Position numbers and translations under genes: made by a program | Notes under the pieces: model-generated | Databases searched by the model: none | What the model was told of the DNA's origin: nothing | What the model saw: the letters and a program-made list of their open reading frames with translations, nothing else | From: Miltoncostaea sp036826475 | GTDB lineage: Bacteria; Actinomycetota; Thermoleophilia; Miltoncostaeales; Miltoncostaeaceae | DNA: 64,000 bases | Assembly: GCA_036826475.1 (NCBI GenBank) | Contig: DAISWG010000012.1 | Span: 9,043 to 73,042, forward strand | Direction: 5' to 3' | In this document: in pieces, positions 49,711-59,218 of the stretch | Layout of the letters: each line of letters begins with the position of its first letter | Numbering within the stretch: position 1 is the first letter of the stretch

Positions 49711-50126
49711 TGTTCCCCGACGACCTGACCACGGCGGTCCTGACGCAGGCGATGGCCGGCTACAGCGCGCGCAACACGGCGATCGCCAACAACATCGCCA
49801 ACGCCGACACCCCCGGCTACAAGCGGGTCGACGTGACGTTCGAGTCGGCGCTGGCCGACGCCGTCGGCGCCGACCGCGAGCGCCTGGGGATGGACGTCGG
49901 CAGCGCGATCTCCGCGATCGACGGGTCCGACGTGACCCGGCGGGTCGATGACGTGGCCCCGAACGTCATGTCCACCGACACGACGACGATGCGGGTGGAC
50001 GGCAGCAACGTGGACCCCGACGACGAGATGGCGCGCCTGTCGGCCAACCAGCTCGCGTCGACGACCGTCGTGTCACTGCTCGACAAGCGCTTCCAGCAGT
50101 TCCGCACGGCCATCACCGGCCGCTGA
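49710..50126 (+). CDS. flgB: Flagellar proximal rod protein FlgB
   Basis: FlgB (138 residues) is the innermost rod subunit. VLTQAMAGYSARNTAIANNI and ANADTPGYKRVDVTFESALA give the rod signature, and the C-terminal QLASTTVVSLLDKRFQQFRT is typical. DPDDEMARLSANQ corresponds to the conserved 'v..d.Em..m..n' segment. ATG 49710 overlaps the HDOD stop. flgC follows after 26 bp with AGGAG before its start. Confidence 0.93.
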   Translation: MFPDDLTTAVLTQAMAGYSARNTAIANNIANADTPGYKRVDVTFESALADAVGADRERLGMDVGSAISAIDGSDVTRRVDDVAPNVMSTDTTTMRVDGSNVDPDDEMARLSANQLASTTVVSLLDKRFQQFRTAITGR

Positions 50127-50152
50127 CCCCGAACCCCTCAGGAGCTCCGCCG

Positions 50153-50623
50153 ATGGGCATGTACGCCGCGCTCGGAATCAGCGCCTCCGGCCTCGCCGCA
50201 GAGCGCCTCCGCATGGATGTGATCGCGAACAACCTGGCCAACGCCGACAGCACCAACGGCGTCGGCGACGCCTACCACCGCAAGGCCGTCGTGATGGCCG
50301 AGTCCTCCGGATCCGGGGCGCAGTTCTCGCTGCCCCGCCCCGCCGGCCTCGGCTCCACCGGCGACGGCACCGGGGGCGACACCACCGCCGACCTGCACGG
50401 CGTGTCCGTGACCGGCATCGTCGAGGACCCCACGCCGCTGCGGAAGGTCTACGAGCCCGGCCACCCCGACGCCGACGCCAACGGCTACGTCACGCGGCCG
50501 AACGTCGACGCCGTCGTCGAGATGACCGACATGGTCGCCGCGACCCGCGCCTTCCAGGCCAACGTGACGGCGTTCGAGGCCACCAAGTCCATGGCCAAGG
50601 ACGCCCTGAGGATCATCAATTGA
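50153..50623 (+). CDS. flgC: Flagellar proximal rod protein FlgC
   Basis: FlgC (156 residues) is a proximal rod subunit. MGMYAALGISASGLAAERLR and MDVIANNLANADST are the N-terminal signature. VTGIVEDPTPLRKVYEPGHP with DADANGYVTRPNVDAVVEMT is the diagnostic FlgC block, and ATRAFQANVTAFEATKSMAK the C-terminal helix. Strong AGGAG lies upstream. Its stop overlaps the TTG start of fliE. Confidence 0.96.
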   Translation: MGMYAALGISASGLAAERLRMDVIANNLANADSTNGVGDAYHRKAVVMAESSGSGAQFSLPRPAGLGSTGDGTGGDTTADLHGVSVTGIVEDPTPLRKVYEPGHPDADANGYVTRPNVDAVVEMTDMVAATRAFQANVTAFEATKSMAKDALRIIN

Positions 50624-50961
50624 GCCCGCTGCCTCCCATCACGGGCCTCGCGTCGATGCCGTTCATGCCGTCGGGCCCCATCGGGCCGGCCGCCGGCGCC
50701 GACGGCACCGGCGGCGCGACCCAGGCCGCCGCGGCGGGCGACTCCGGCTTCGCCGGCGTCCTGTCCGGCGCGATCAAGGGCCTCAACAGCCAGATGGTCG
50801 GGTCCGAGCACCTCTCCGAGCAGGCCGCGACCGGCCAGCTCGCCGACCCCACGGTCGCCCTGGTGGCGGTGGAGAAGGCCGACCTGGCGTTCAACACCGC
50901 CGTGCAGGTCCGCAACAAGCTGGTGGAGGGCTGGCAGGAGATCAGCCGGATGCAGGTCTAG
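50620..50961 (+). CDS. fliE: Hook-basal body protein FliE
   Basis: FliE (113 residues) links the MS ring to the rod. After a Gly/Pro-rich leader comes FAGVLSGAIKGLNSQMVGSE and ATGQLADPTVALVAVEKADL with AFNTAVQVRNKLVEGWQEIS, which matches the family end ('...v..vrnklv.aYqeim.mqv'). The start TTG 50620 overlaps the flgC stop (TTGA); ATG 50656 is an alternative. fliF follows after 7 bp. Confidence 0.93.
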   Translation: MSPLPPITGLASMPFMPSGPIGPAAGADGTGGATQAAAAGDSGFAGVLSGAIKGLNSQMVGSEHLSEQAATGQLADPTVALVAVEKADLAFNTAVQVRNKLVEGWQEISRMQV

Positions 50962-50968
50962 CTGAACG

Positions 50969-52567
50969 ATGGGAGCGCTCACCAAGGTCACGGGCTTCTG
51001 GGAGGGACTCACCGGTCCCGCCCGGCGCCTGCTCGTCGGCGCCGTGCTGATCTTCGTGGTCGGCGTGTTCGTGCTCATGCGCTTCGCCGGCGCGACGTCG
51101 TACGCGACGCTCACCACGGCGTCCAGCGCGAGCGACGCCGCAGCCGTCACCAAGCAGCTCGACGAGCTCGGCATCCGCTACAAGCTGGCGGACGGCGGCA
51201 CCACCATCCAGGTCCCCTCCGGCGACCTGGACAAGGCGCGCCTGGACCTCGCGGGCTCCAACGTGCTCGACGGCGGGGGCGTCGTCGGCAACGAGATCTT
51301 CGACAAGAGCAACCTCGGCGCCACCGACTTCACCAACCGCGTGAACCTGGTCCGCGCCACCGAGGGCGAGCTGTCGCGCACCATCGGCCGCCTCGACCCC
51401 GTCTCCTCGGCGACCGTGAAGATCGCGATGCCGCAGGAGCAGCTCTTCACCGAGGACCAGGACCCCACCACCGCGGCCGTCGTGCTCACGATGAAGCCGG
51501 GCATGACCCTGGACTCCGGCCAGGTGAAGGGCATCACCAAGCTCGTGTCGGGCGCGGTGCCCGGCCTGAAGGCCGCCGGCATCACGATCACCGACTCGCA
51601 GGGCAACATCCTGAACGCCGACGACATCGAGGCGTCGGGCTCGACGGCCGCGTCGCAGCGCATGGCGCTGGAGTCGCGGTACGAGACGTCGCTCCAGACC
51701 CGCCTCGACGCGATGCTCGCCGCCACCCTCGGTCCCGGCAAGGCCGTCACGCAGGTCAACGCCGTCCTCGACCTCGACAAGGTCACCACCGACAGCGAGA
51801 CCTTCGACAAGGCGTCGTCCACGCCGCTCGAGCAGCAGAAGAGCGCCGAGACCCTCAAGAACGGCGCGGGCGGCAACGGCGCCGTGGCCGGCGCGTCGGC
51901 CAACACCCCGACGGGCGCCAACACCACCTTCCCCGCCGCCGCGGCCGGCGCCGGCGGCAACGGCACCGACTACTCCAAGACCACCGAGAGCACCCGCAAC
52001 GGCGTCAACCGCGTCCGCTCCCAGGTGGAGAAGACGCCGGGGACCGTCACCAGCCAGTCGATCGCGGTGCAGGTGAGCGACGAGGTGCCCGCCGCGACGG
52101 TCGCCTCGCTGGAGGACACGATCAAGGCCGCGGTCGGCTTCGAGCAGGCCCGCGATACCGTGAGCGTCCAGGCCGTGCCCTTCGCGGCCGACGGCACCGC
52201 GGTGACCGCGGCGGCCGCGGCGAAGAAGGCGGCCGAGTCCGGCGGCGGCGCCGGCTCCGGCGGCGGGCCCGACATGATGGGCATCGCCAAGACCGGCGCG
52301 GCCGGCGTGGGACTGCTGCTGCTGATCCTGCTGGCGCGCAAGTCGCTGCGCCGCCGCCAGTCCGACCTGGAGAAGGCGCTGCCCGAGCTGCTGAAGCGCG
52401 GCCCCGTGCCGGTCTCCGAACTGCCGCCGGGCGGCTCGGGCGCCCCGCTGCGCCAGCTGGAGGGGCAGCGCAAGACGCAGATCGAGGCCCAGATGGAGGA
52501 CCTCGCCCTGCGCAAGCCCGACGACGTGGCCCAGCTGCTGCGCGGCTGGCTCCTCGAGCGCCGCTAG
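50969..52567 (+). CDS. fliF: Flagellar M-ring protein FliF
   Basis: FliF (532 residues) forms the MS ring in the membrane. TM1 is about residues 20-40 (RRLLVGAVLIFVVGVFVLMR). The RBM1/RBM2 region includes SYATLTTASSASDAAAVTKQ and KLADGGTTIQVPSGDLDKAR with DFTNRVNLVRATEGELSRTI. The RBM3 part contains VKGITKLVSGAVPGLKAAGI. TM2 is about 444-462 (TGAAGVGLLLLILLARKSL), and the C-terminal tail that binds FliG is present. Slightly shorter than enteric FliF. Confidence 0.96.
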   Translation: MGALTKVTGFWEGLTGPARRLLVGAVLIFVVGVFVLMRFAGATSYATLTTASSASDAAAVTKQLDELGIRYKLADGGTTIQVPSGDLDKARLDLAGSNVLDGGGVVGNEIFDKSNLGATDFTNRVNLVRATEGELSRTIGRLDPVSSATVKIAMPQEQLFTEDQDPTTAAVVLTMKPGMTLDSGQVKGITKLVSGAVPGLKAAGITITDSQGNILNADDIEASGSTAASQRMALESRYETSLQTRLDAMLAATLGPGKAVTQVNAVLDLDKVTTDSETFDKASSTPLEQQKSAETLKNGAGGNGAVAGASANTPTGANTTFPAAAAGAGGNGTDYSKTTESTRNGVNRVRSQVEKTPGTVTSQSIAVQVSDEVPAATVASLEDTIKAAVGFEQARDTVSVQAVPFAADGTAVTAAAAAKKAAESGGGAGSGGGPDMMGIAKTGAAGVGLLLLILLARKSLRRRQSDLEKALPELLKRGPVPVSELPPGGSGAPLRQLEGQRKTQIEAQMEDLALRKPDDVAQLLRGWLLERR

Positions 52568-52576
52568 GCCGCCGGC

Positions 52577-53581
52577 ATGGGCTCCGCCACCATCAACGGC
52601 CGCCAGAAGGCCGCCATCCTGCTGGTGAGCCTGGGCGCCGAGGCCTCCGCCGAGGTGTTCAAGCACCTGCGCCAGGACGAGATCGACGAGCTGACGCTCG
52701 AGATCGCCGGCATCGGCCACGTCCCGCAGGAGCGCAAGCAGGCGGTCGTCGAGGAGTTCTACGAGACGGCCCTCGCCCAGGACTACATCGCGGAGGGCGG
52801 CCTCGAGTACGCCCGCGCGATCCTTGAGAAGGCGCTCGGATCCGACCGGGCCAACGACGTGATGACCCGGCTGTCCGGCTCGATCCAGGTCAGCCCGTTC
52901 GAGTTCCTGCGGCGCACCGACGCCGGCCAGATCCTCAACGTGATCGCCAACGAGCACCCCCAGACCGTCGCGCTGGTCATGGCCTACCTGCCGGCCGAGA
53001 CGGCGGCCCAGGTCGTGAGCTCGCTGCCCGACGACCTCCAGGCGGAGGTGGCCATGCGGATCGCGCTGATGGACCGCACCGCGCCCGAGGTGATCCGCGA
53101 GATCGAGCGGGTGCTGGAGCGCAAGCTGTCCAGCGTCATCAACCAGGACTTCACCTCGGCGGGCGGCCTGCGCTCGCTGGTGGACCTGCTGAACCAGGTC
53201 GACCGCGCCACCGAGCGCACGATCCTGGAGACGCTCGAGGAGCAGAACCCGGAGCTGGCCGACGAGGTCCGCCGCATGATGTTCCTGTTCGAGGACATCG
53301 TGGTGCTCGACGACCGCAGCATCCAGCAGGTGCTCCGCGAGGTCGACACCAAGGAGCTGGCGATCGCCCTGAAGGGCACGGGCGACGAGGTCCAGGAGAA
53401 GATCTACGCGAACATGAGCGAGCGGGCCGCCGCGATCATCAAGGAGGACCTCGAGTTCATGGGGCCCGTCCGGGTGAAGACGGTCGAGGAGGCCCAGCAG
53501 AAGATCGTGGCGGTCATCCGCCGCCTCGAGGACGCCGGTCAGATCGTCATCGTCCGCGGTGGCGAGGACCAGCTTGTCTAG
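52577..53581 (+). CDS. fliG: Flagellar motor switch protein FliG
   Basis: FliG (334 residues) joins the MS ring to the C ring and receives torque from MotA. NGRQKAAILLVSLGAEASAE is the N-terminal domain start. LRRTDAGQILNVIANEHPQT with VALVMAYLPAETAAQVVSSL is the middle domain with its conserved EHPQ motif. DIVVLDDRSIQQVLREVDTK opens the C-terminal torque domain with the charged helix. The length is typical. It overlaps fliH by 23 bp. Confidence 0.97.
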   Translation: MGSATINGRQKAAILLVSLGAEASAEVFKHLRQDEIDELTLEIAGIGHVPQERKQAVVEEFYETALAQDYIAEGGLEYARAILEKALGSDRANDVMTRLSGSIQVSPFEFLRRTDAGQILNVIANEHPQTVALVMAYLPAETAAQVVSSLPDDLQAEVAMRIALMDRTAPEVIREIERVLERKLSSVINQDFTSAGGLRSLVDLLNQVDRATERTILETLEEQNPELADEVRRMMFLFEDIVVLDDRSIQQVLREVDTKELAIALKGTGDEVQEKIYANMSERAAAIIKEDLEFMGPVRVKTVEEAQQKIVAVIRRLEDAGQIVIVRGGEDQLV

Positions 53582-54278
53582 CGGGGCCCGGGCCGGCTCC
53601 ACCCTGTTCCGCGGCGCCGAGCTGGCCGAGGCCCCCGTCGCCCTGTCGCTGCGGCGGCCCCGGCCGGCGGCCCCGCCGCCCCCGGGATCGCCGCAGGAGA
53701 TCCTCGACGCCGCCCGCGCCGAGGCCGACGCGCTGCTGGCGGGCGCGCAGGCCCAGGTGGAGGCGGCGCTGGCCGCCGCCCGCGAGGAGGGCTACCGCGA
53801 CGGCATGGCCGAGGGCGTGGCCATGGCCGGCGCGGCGGCCGCCGCGTTCGTCGAGGCCGGCCGGGGGCTGGAGCAGGCCGCCGAGCAGCTGCGCGAGGAC
53901 GCGGTGCGCGAGGCGACGGCCCTGGCCGTGGAGGTGGCCGCCCGGGTGCTGCGCGCCGAGCTGGCCGTGCGGCCCGAGCGCGTGGCCGACGTGGTGCGCG
54001 GGTCCATCCGGCGCGCCGCCGACCGCTCCGTGCTGGTCGCGCGGGTGAGCCCCCGGGATCTGGCCGCGTGCCGGGAGGCGATCCCCGGGATCATGGAGGA
54101 GATGGGCGGCATCTCCCGCCTCGAGGTGGTCGACGACCCGCGCGTGTCGCCCGGGTCGTGCCTGCTCGAGACGAGCGCGGGCGACGTCGACGCCACCGTC
54201 GAGAGCCAGCTCGCCCGCATCCTCGAGGCGCTGTCGGCGCCGCCCGACGAGACCCTGGTCGAGGGCCCGTCGTCGTGA
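53559..54278 (+). CDS. fliH: Flagellar assembly protein FliH
   Basis: FliH (239 residues) regulates the export ATPase FliI and docks it at the C ring. The N-terminus is Pro-rich; then a long coiled coil with glycine-spaced repeats (LDAARAEADALLAGAQAQVE, AAREEGYRDGMAEG). The C-terminal domain reads AVEVAARVLRAELAVRPERV and VSPRDLAACREAIPGIMEEM with VDDPRVSPGSCLLETSAGDV, the FliH/SctL signature. GTG 53559 overlaps fliG; TTG 53574 is an alternative. Its stop overlaps the fliI start. Confidence 0.9.
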   Translation: MARTSLSSGARAGSTLFRGAELAEAPVALSLRRPRPAAPPPPGSPQEILDAARAEADALLAGAQAQVEAALAAAREEGYRDGMAEGVAMAGAAAAAFVEAGRGLEQAAEQLREDAVREATALAVEVAARVLRAELAVRPERVADVVRGSIRRAADRSVLVARVSPRDLAACREAIPGIMEEMGGISRLEVVDDPRVSPGSCLLETSAGDVDATVESQLARILEALSAPPDETLVEGPSS

Positions 54279-55705
54279 GCCTGGTCGACCTCGGCCCCGC
54301 GCGGGCCCGGCTGCGCGCCGTCGACCCCTACCGCATGAACGGCCGGGTGTCGGAGCTCATCGGCCTGGTGGTCGAGAGCCGCGGCCCCGAGGCGAGCGTC
54401 GGCGAGCGCTGCGAGATCCACGTGCCCGGCACGCGCACCGGGACGCCGCCGCTCCAGGCCGAGGTGGTGGGCTTCCGCGAGGGGAAGACGCTGCTGATGC
54501 CGCTGGGCGACGCCTCGGGCGTCGGCCCCGGCCAGACCGTGGTCGCCAGCGGCGGCGCGGTGCGGGTGGACGTCGGCGCCGGCCTGCTCGGCCGGGTGCT
54601 CGACGGGCTGGGGCGCCCCATCGACGGCCTGCCCGCCCCGCCCAGCGAGGCGCGCCGCCCCATCGACGCGCCGCCGCCCGACGTGCTGCGCCGCCCCACG
54701 ATCCGGCAGCCCATGGAGCTCGGGGTCCGCGCCATCGACGCGCTCATGCCGTGCGGCCGCGGCCAGCGGCTCGGCATCTTCGCCGGCTCCGGGGTGGGGA
54801 AGAGCACGACGATGGGGATGATGGCGCGCGGGACCAGCGCCGACGTCAACGTGATCGCCCTGGTCGGCGAGCGCGGGCGCGAGGTGCGCGAGTTCATCGA
54901 GCACGACCTCGGGCCGGAGGGCCTCGCCCGCAGCGTGGTGGTGGTCGCCACCTCCGACCAGCCCGCGCTCGTGCGCATCAAGGCGGCGTTCGTGGCGACG
55001 ACCATCGCCGAGTTCTTCCGCGACCGGGGCGCCGACGTCCTGCTGATGATGGACTCGGTCACGCGCCTCGCCACCGCCCAGCGCGAGGTGGGCCTCGCGA
55101 TCGGCGAGCCGCCCGCCACCCGCGGCTACACGCCCTCGGTGTTCGCGATGCTGCCGCGCGTCCTGGAGCGCGCCGGCACCGCCCCCGTCGGGAGCATCAC
55201 CGCCCTCTACACCGTGCTGGTGGACGGCGACGACATGAACGAGCCGGTCGCCGACGCCGTCCGCTCGATCCTGGACGGACACATCGTGCTCTCGCGCGAG
55301 CTGGCGCACCGCCACCACTACCCGGCGATCGACGTGCTCCAGTCGGTGTCGCGCCTCGCGCCCCAGCTGCTGGCGCCGGAGCACCTCGACGCCGGCGGCC
55401 GCCTGCGCGGCCTGCTCGCCGCGCACAAGCGCGCCGAGGACCTCATCGCGATCGGCGCGTACATCCCCGGGTCGGACCCGCGGGTGGACGAGGCGCGCGC
55501 CAAGCTCGCCGACATCGAGGGTTTCCTGACCCAGGGCACCCACGACCCGTACTCGCGCGACGAGGCGCTCGGCCGGCTGCTCGCGCTGGCCGGATCGCCC
55601 GCCCCGGTCGTCCCCGACCCGGCGGCGGTCCCCTCGGTGCCGGCGGGCGGGATGACCGGCGCGTTCGACCCGCTGCCCCCGGGCGTCGAGGTGGTCCCGG
55701 CCTAG
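54275..55705 (+). CDS. fliI: Flagellum-specific ATPase FliI
   Basis: FliI (476 residues) is the type III export ATPase. GIFAGSGVGKSTTMGMMARG (about 168-187) is the Walker A region. IALVGERGREVREFIEHDLG follows, and ADVLLMMDSVTRLATAQREV is Walker B with the catalytic segment. GYTPSVFAMLPRVLERAGT and TVLVDGDDMNEPVADAVRSI are family hallmarks. The C-terminal 30 residues are a Pro/Val-rich extension. GTG 54275 overlaps fliH. fliJ, its usual neighbour, is displaced 3.5 kb downstream by three inserted genes. Confidence 0.97.
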   Translation: MSLVDLGPARARLRAVDPYRMNGRVSELIGLVVESRGPEASVGERCEIHVPGTRTGTPPLQAEVVGFREGKTLLMPLGDASGVGPGQTVVASGGAVRVDVGAGLLGRVLDGLGRPIDGLPAPPSEARRPIDAPPPDVLRRPTIRQPMELGVRAIDALMPCGRGQRLGIFAGSGVGKSTTMGMMARGTSADVNVIALVGERGREVREFIEHDLGPEGLARSVVVVATSDQPALVRIKAAFVATTIAEFFRDRGADVLLMMDSVTRLATAQREVGLAIGEPPATRGYTPSVFAMLPRVLERAGTAPVGSITALYTVLVDGDDMNEPVADAVRSILDGHIVLSRELAHRHHYPAIDVLQSVSRLAPQLLAPEHLDAGGRLRGLLAAHKRAEDLIAIGAYIPGSDPRVDEARAKLADIEGFLTQGTHDPYSRDEALGRLLALAGSPAPVVPDPAAVPSVPAGGMTGAFDPLPPGVEVVPA

Positions 55706-55709
55706 CGGG

Positions 55710-57239
55710 TCAGCCGCCGTCGGCGGCGACCTCCACGATCGACGCGTCGATGAGCCACTCGACCGGCGCGCGGTCGTCGGTGTACACCTCGCCGCCGCCC
55801 AGTGCCGGGGCCAGGCGCACGGCGGCCGCGCGCTGCACGTCCCCCAGGCCGGCGGGCGCCGGGGTCGCCGCGAGCGTCGCGCCCGACAGGGGGGCGTCGC
55901 TGGCGACGAGGATCGTGTTGATGTCCTCGCTCGGGTCGCGCATCACGTGGGCGAACGCGGTCCCCATCGTCGCCGCCAGCACCTTCTCCAGGCGGTCCGA
56001 GCCCTCCGGGTGCCCGACGTTGACCATCACCGTGCCGCCGGGCTCCAGGTGGTCGTGGACCTCGCGGAAGAACTCCTTCGTGACCAGGTAGAACGGGATG
56101 TACGGCTGGCGGTAGGCGTCGACCATGATCGCGTCCCAGCGCCGGTCGGTGGCGCGCAGGAAGGGGCGCGCGTCGGCCGTGTGCAGGTGCAGGTCGGGGC
56201 CGCGGAGGTCGAAGAGCCGGCGGCCCACGTCGTGGAGCGCCCCGTCGATCTCCACCCCGTCGACGCGGGCGCCGGGATAGAAGTGGCCGTAGGCGCGCGC
56301 GGTGGTGCCCGCGGCGTCGCCGAGGATCGCGATCGACCTGGGGGCGCGGCCCGCGGCGAGGGGCAGCACCAGGAACTCGTCCCAGTAGTTGCCGGTCAGG
56401 TACGTCCCGGGGTGGAGGACGGAGTGGGTCGCCTGGCCCTCGTTCAGCTCGAGCCGGCGGGAGCCGTCGTCGCGCTCCAGGACGCGGGCGTAGCCGTACT
56501 GGGTCTCCTTCTCCCAGATCACCCGCCCGTTGCCGGTCGCCTTGGTGACGCCGACGGGCAGCAGCAGCAGGCCCGCGCAGGCGATGGGCACGAGGGCGGC
56601 GCGCCGGGGCAGGCCGACCAGCGACACCAGCCCGAGCGCGACGGCGAACACCAGGAACGTACGGCGGGTGCCGACGAACGGGATGAGCAGCAGCGCGGCG
56701 AGGAACACGCCCACGAGGCTTCCGAGCGTGGAGACGGCGTAGAGCCGTCCGCTCACCCGGCCCGCCTCCTCCACCGACGTCACCGACAGCCGGATCGCGT
56801 AGGGGGACACGGTGCCGAGCAGCACCACCGGGACCGCCACCAGCGCCGACACGGCGACGAGCGACCCGAGGAAGGCGCCGACGCTGATCTGGTCGAAGGC
56901 CTCCACCGACCTGCGCAGGAACGGGCCGGACACGAACGGCACCACGGCCAGGAGCACCCCGGCGGCGAGCGTCAGGACCGACAGCCCCCGCAGGCTGGGC
57001 CCCCGGTCCGCCAGCCGCCCTCCCAGCCAGTAGCCGGCGCTGAGCGCGACGAGCACCGTGGCGATGGTGTTCGCCCAGATGACGGTGGACGCGCCGAACC
57101 ACGGCGCCAGCAGGCGGGCCGCGGCGATCTCGGTGCCGAGGCTGGCCGCCCCGACCACGAACACCATCACCAGCACGAGACGCCGGTCGGCGGCTGCGCG
57201 GGGCGGCGCGGGCGCGTCGGGCGGTGAGGGCGGGCTCAT
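55710..57239 (-). CDS. Membrane-fused spermidine synthase-like protein
   Basis: This 509-residue protein has about seven membrane segments in its first 230 residues (LVLVMVFVVGAASLGTEIAA, TVLVALSAGYWLGGR, and others). The rest has a SpeE-type Rossmann domain (about 290-430): RSIAILGDAAGTTARAYGHF, VDGVEIDGALHDVGRRLFDL, DARPFLRATDRRWDAIMVDA. The acidic pair of the nucleotide loop is present. Such fused proteins are widespread and their true reaction is not settled. It is convergent with fliI (4-bp gap) and unrelated to motility as far as can be seen. Confidence 0.88.
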   Translation of the reverse strand: MSPPSPPDAPAPPRAAADRRLVLVMVFVVGAASLGTEIAAARLLAPWFGASTVIWANTIATVLVALSAGYWLGGRLADRGPSLRGLSVLTLAAGVLLAVVPFVSGPFLRRSVEAFDQISVGAFLGSLVAVSALVAVPVVLLGTVSPYAIRLSVTSVEEAGRVSGRLYAVSTLGSLVGVFLAALLLIPFVGTRRTFLVFAVALGLVSLVGLPRRAALVPIACAGLLLLPVGVTKATGNGRVIWEKETQYGYARVLERDDGSRRLELNEGQATHSVLHPGTYLTGNYWDEFLVLPLAAGRAPRSIAILGDAAGTTARAYGHFYPGARVDGVEIDGALHDVGRRLFDLRGPDLHLHTADARPFLRATDRRWDAIMVDAYRQPYIPFYLVTKEFFREVHDHLEPGGTVMVNVGHPEGSDRLEKVLAATMGTAFAHVMRDPSEDINTILVASDAPLSGATLAATPAPAGLGDVQRAAAVRLAPALGGGEVYTDDRAPVEWLIDASIVEVAADGG

Positions 57240-57419
57240 CGGCGACCGACGGTACCGATCGGCCCGCGCACGCGCCTACCCCGCCCGGTGGGACGCCGAA
57301 CATCCCTCGTCGGGGTGAGGGTATGCACACGCGCCACTGGCCGTTCGCCGGTTGATAACGCGGGCGAGCCGTGCGAACCTCGACGGACTTCGCAACAAAC
57401 GGCACGAGGAGAGGCGCGA

Positions 57420-57836
57420 ATGCGGGTCAAGCACGCCATGAGCCCGATCTCCGCGATCGTCGGCCCCCAGCACACCCTCCAGCAGGCGGCGACGCGGATG
57501 GTGCAGCACGCCACGGGGGCGGCGGTGGTACTCGACGGCACGCTCCCCGGCCCCGCCGTCGTCACGGAGCGCGACCTGCTGCGGGCCGTCGCCGGCGGGC
57601 TCGACCCGAGCGCGGCGTTCGTGGAGGACCACATGACCGGCGAGGTGGTCACGGCGGCTCCCGACTGGCCGATCGCCGACGCCGCCGCGCTGATGGTGAA
57701 GCACGGCGTGCGCCACGTGCTGGTCTTCGACGGCTCGGAGCTGACGGGAATCCTGTCGATGCGGGACGTGGTCCGGGTGGGCGGCCTGGCGCCGGTGGCC
57801 GAGGCGGCGGCCGCCGCCGGAGGCGCCGCGGGCTGA
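57420..57836 (+). CDS. CBS-domain pair protein
   Basis: This 138-residue protein is a tandem CBS (Bateman) module: first repeat KHAMSPISAIVGPQHTLQQA through GPAVVTERDLLRAVAGG, second EDHMTGEVVTAAPDWPIADA through LTGILSMRDVVRVGGL. Such modules bind adenine nucleotides or similar ligands and often regulate partners. ATG 57420 is selected with GAGGAGAGG upstream. It is divergent from the spermidine synthase-like gene and convergent with the membrane protein at 57840, only 3 bp away. Confidence 0.92.
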   Translation: MRVKHAMSPISAIVGPQHTLQQAATRMVQHATGAAVVLDGTLPGPAVVTERDLLRAVAGGLDPSAAFVEDHMTGEVVTAAPDWPIADAAALMVKHGVRHVLVFDGSELTGILSMRDVVRVGGLAPVAEAAAAAGGAAG

Positions 57837-57839
57837 GCC

Positions 57840-59072
57840 TCACGCGGGCGCCGGCGTGGGCCCCGCCCCGCCCGCCCCAGCCCCGCGCGTGCGTCCGGCG
57901 GCCCCCTCCCGCTCGACCAGGGCGCCGAGGAAGAGCAGCACCACCATCGGCACGTACTGGGGCTCCGGGGTGGGCGACACGAGCAGGAACGCGGTCACCG
58001 CGAGCAGCATCGCCGCGACCGGCCGCATCCGGCGACCGACGGCGAGGGCAACGGCAAGGCCGGCCAGCGCGACGACGGGGTAGAGGCGCTCGGCCCCCGT
58101 CCAGCTCGCGAGGCCGGAGATGACGTTGGGGTAGAAGGTCGTGAGCTCCGCGCGACCGCCGAGGTCCGCGTTGAACAGGACGGTGCTCCGGACGACGCTC
58201 GCCGGCCCGAACGGCAGGCACAGCGCGACGGCGATCGCCGCGGGCACCACCGCGTCGGCGGCGGTGCGGAGCCGCCGCCCGGGTGCGAGCCCGCCGCGCG
58301 ACGCGCCGGCCAGCCACCACGCCGCGAACAGCGGCAGGATCGCGAACTTGGTGAGGAACCCGACGCCGAAGAGGACCCAGAGGGCGGGCCGGTGCCAGCG
58401 GCGCTCGGCCCGCATCCCGTCGAGCACCGTCGCCACGATGCCGGCGGTCACGAGCATCGTCATCCCGATCGTCGCGCCCACCTCCCACAGCACCAGCAGC
58501 GGCAGGAACGCCAGGGCCGGAATCCTCCACGCCCGCGGCAGCGCGAGCAGCAGCGCGGCCGCCGCGACCAGGTTCAGCGCCACGACCGTCACCGCGAGGA
58601 ACCCCATGCCCCAGCCGCCGAAGAGCTCGTGCACGGCCTGGTACGGCCAGATCTCGGCCGGCGGGTAGTTGAAGTCGCCGAGCCGGGGGCCGGCGGGGGT
58701 GAGGTGGACGATGCAGTCGCAGGTGTACGGGTTACGCCCGTCGGCGATGGCGGTGAAGAGCGACCCGTAGGTCCGCACCACCTCGGCGTGCGGGTCGATG
58801 CCGATCCCGCGGACCGCCGCCGCGGCGAACCCCGCCACGGCCACGGCCACCAGCGCCGCCGGCCGCCGCAGCAGGGCCGGGCGCGCCGCCATCGCCGCCC
58901 ACACCACCAGCAGCACCGTGCACGTCTCGACGGCCAGGTTGTAGCCGCTGCCGCCAGGCAGGGGCCGGATGACCCACAGAACCGTCGCGACCGCCAGCGC
59001 GGCGACGAGGAGCGCCAGTCCCACGCCCCCGCGGGACGGGTGTGACGTTCGCATCGCCGCCGCCGGGCCCAT
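57840..59072 (-). CDS. Multi-pass membrane protein, DUF2029/GT87-like
   Basis: This 410-residue protein has about ten hydrophobic segments, beginning GVGLALLVAALAVATVLWVI. Between them lie loops with NPYTCDCIVHLTPAGPRLGD and FNYPPAEIWPYQAVHELFGG. The F-x-Y-P-P motif and the overall layout are seen in polyprenol-phosphate-dependent mannosyl/arabinosyltransferases (GT87/GT-C). A GT-C role is plausible, with a lipid-linked sugar donor. ATG 59072 has GGAGG upstream. It is divergent from fliJ. Confidence 0.7.
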   Translation of the reverse strand: MGPAAAMRTSHPSRGGVGLALLVAALAVATVLWVIRPLPGGSGYNLAVETCTVLLVVWAAMAARPALLRRPAALVAVAVAGFAAAAVRGIGIDPHAEVVRTYGSLFTAIADGRNPYTCDCIVHLTPAGPRLGDFNYPPAEIWPYQAVHELFGGWGMGFLAVTVVALNLVAAAALLLALPRAWRIPALAFLPLLVLWEVGATIGMTMLVTAGIVATVLDGMRAERRWHRPALWVLFGVGFLTKFAILPLFAAWWLAGASRGGLAPGRRLRTAADAVVPAAIAVALCLPFGPASVVRSTVLFNADLGGRAELTTFYPNVISGLASWTGAERLYPVVALAGLAVALAVGRRMRPVAAMLLAVTAFLLVSPTPEPQYVPMVVLLFLGALVEREGAAGRTRGAGAGGAGPTPAPA

Positions 59073-59218
59073 GCTCACCGCCTCCGGGTGCCGCACCCGC
59101 GGCACGAGGTGCCGGGCACCCCGATTCACGCACCGCCGGGGGTCGCGGTGAACCGTGGATCCACTGGGCGCGGGCACGGGAAACCACGGACGCCGCGTGG
59201 TCATCGCACCCGCCGGCG

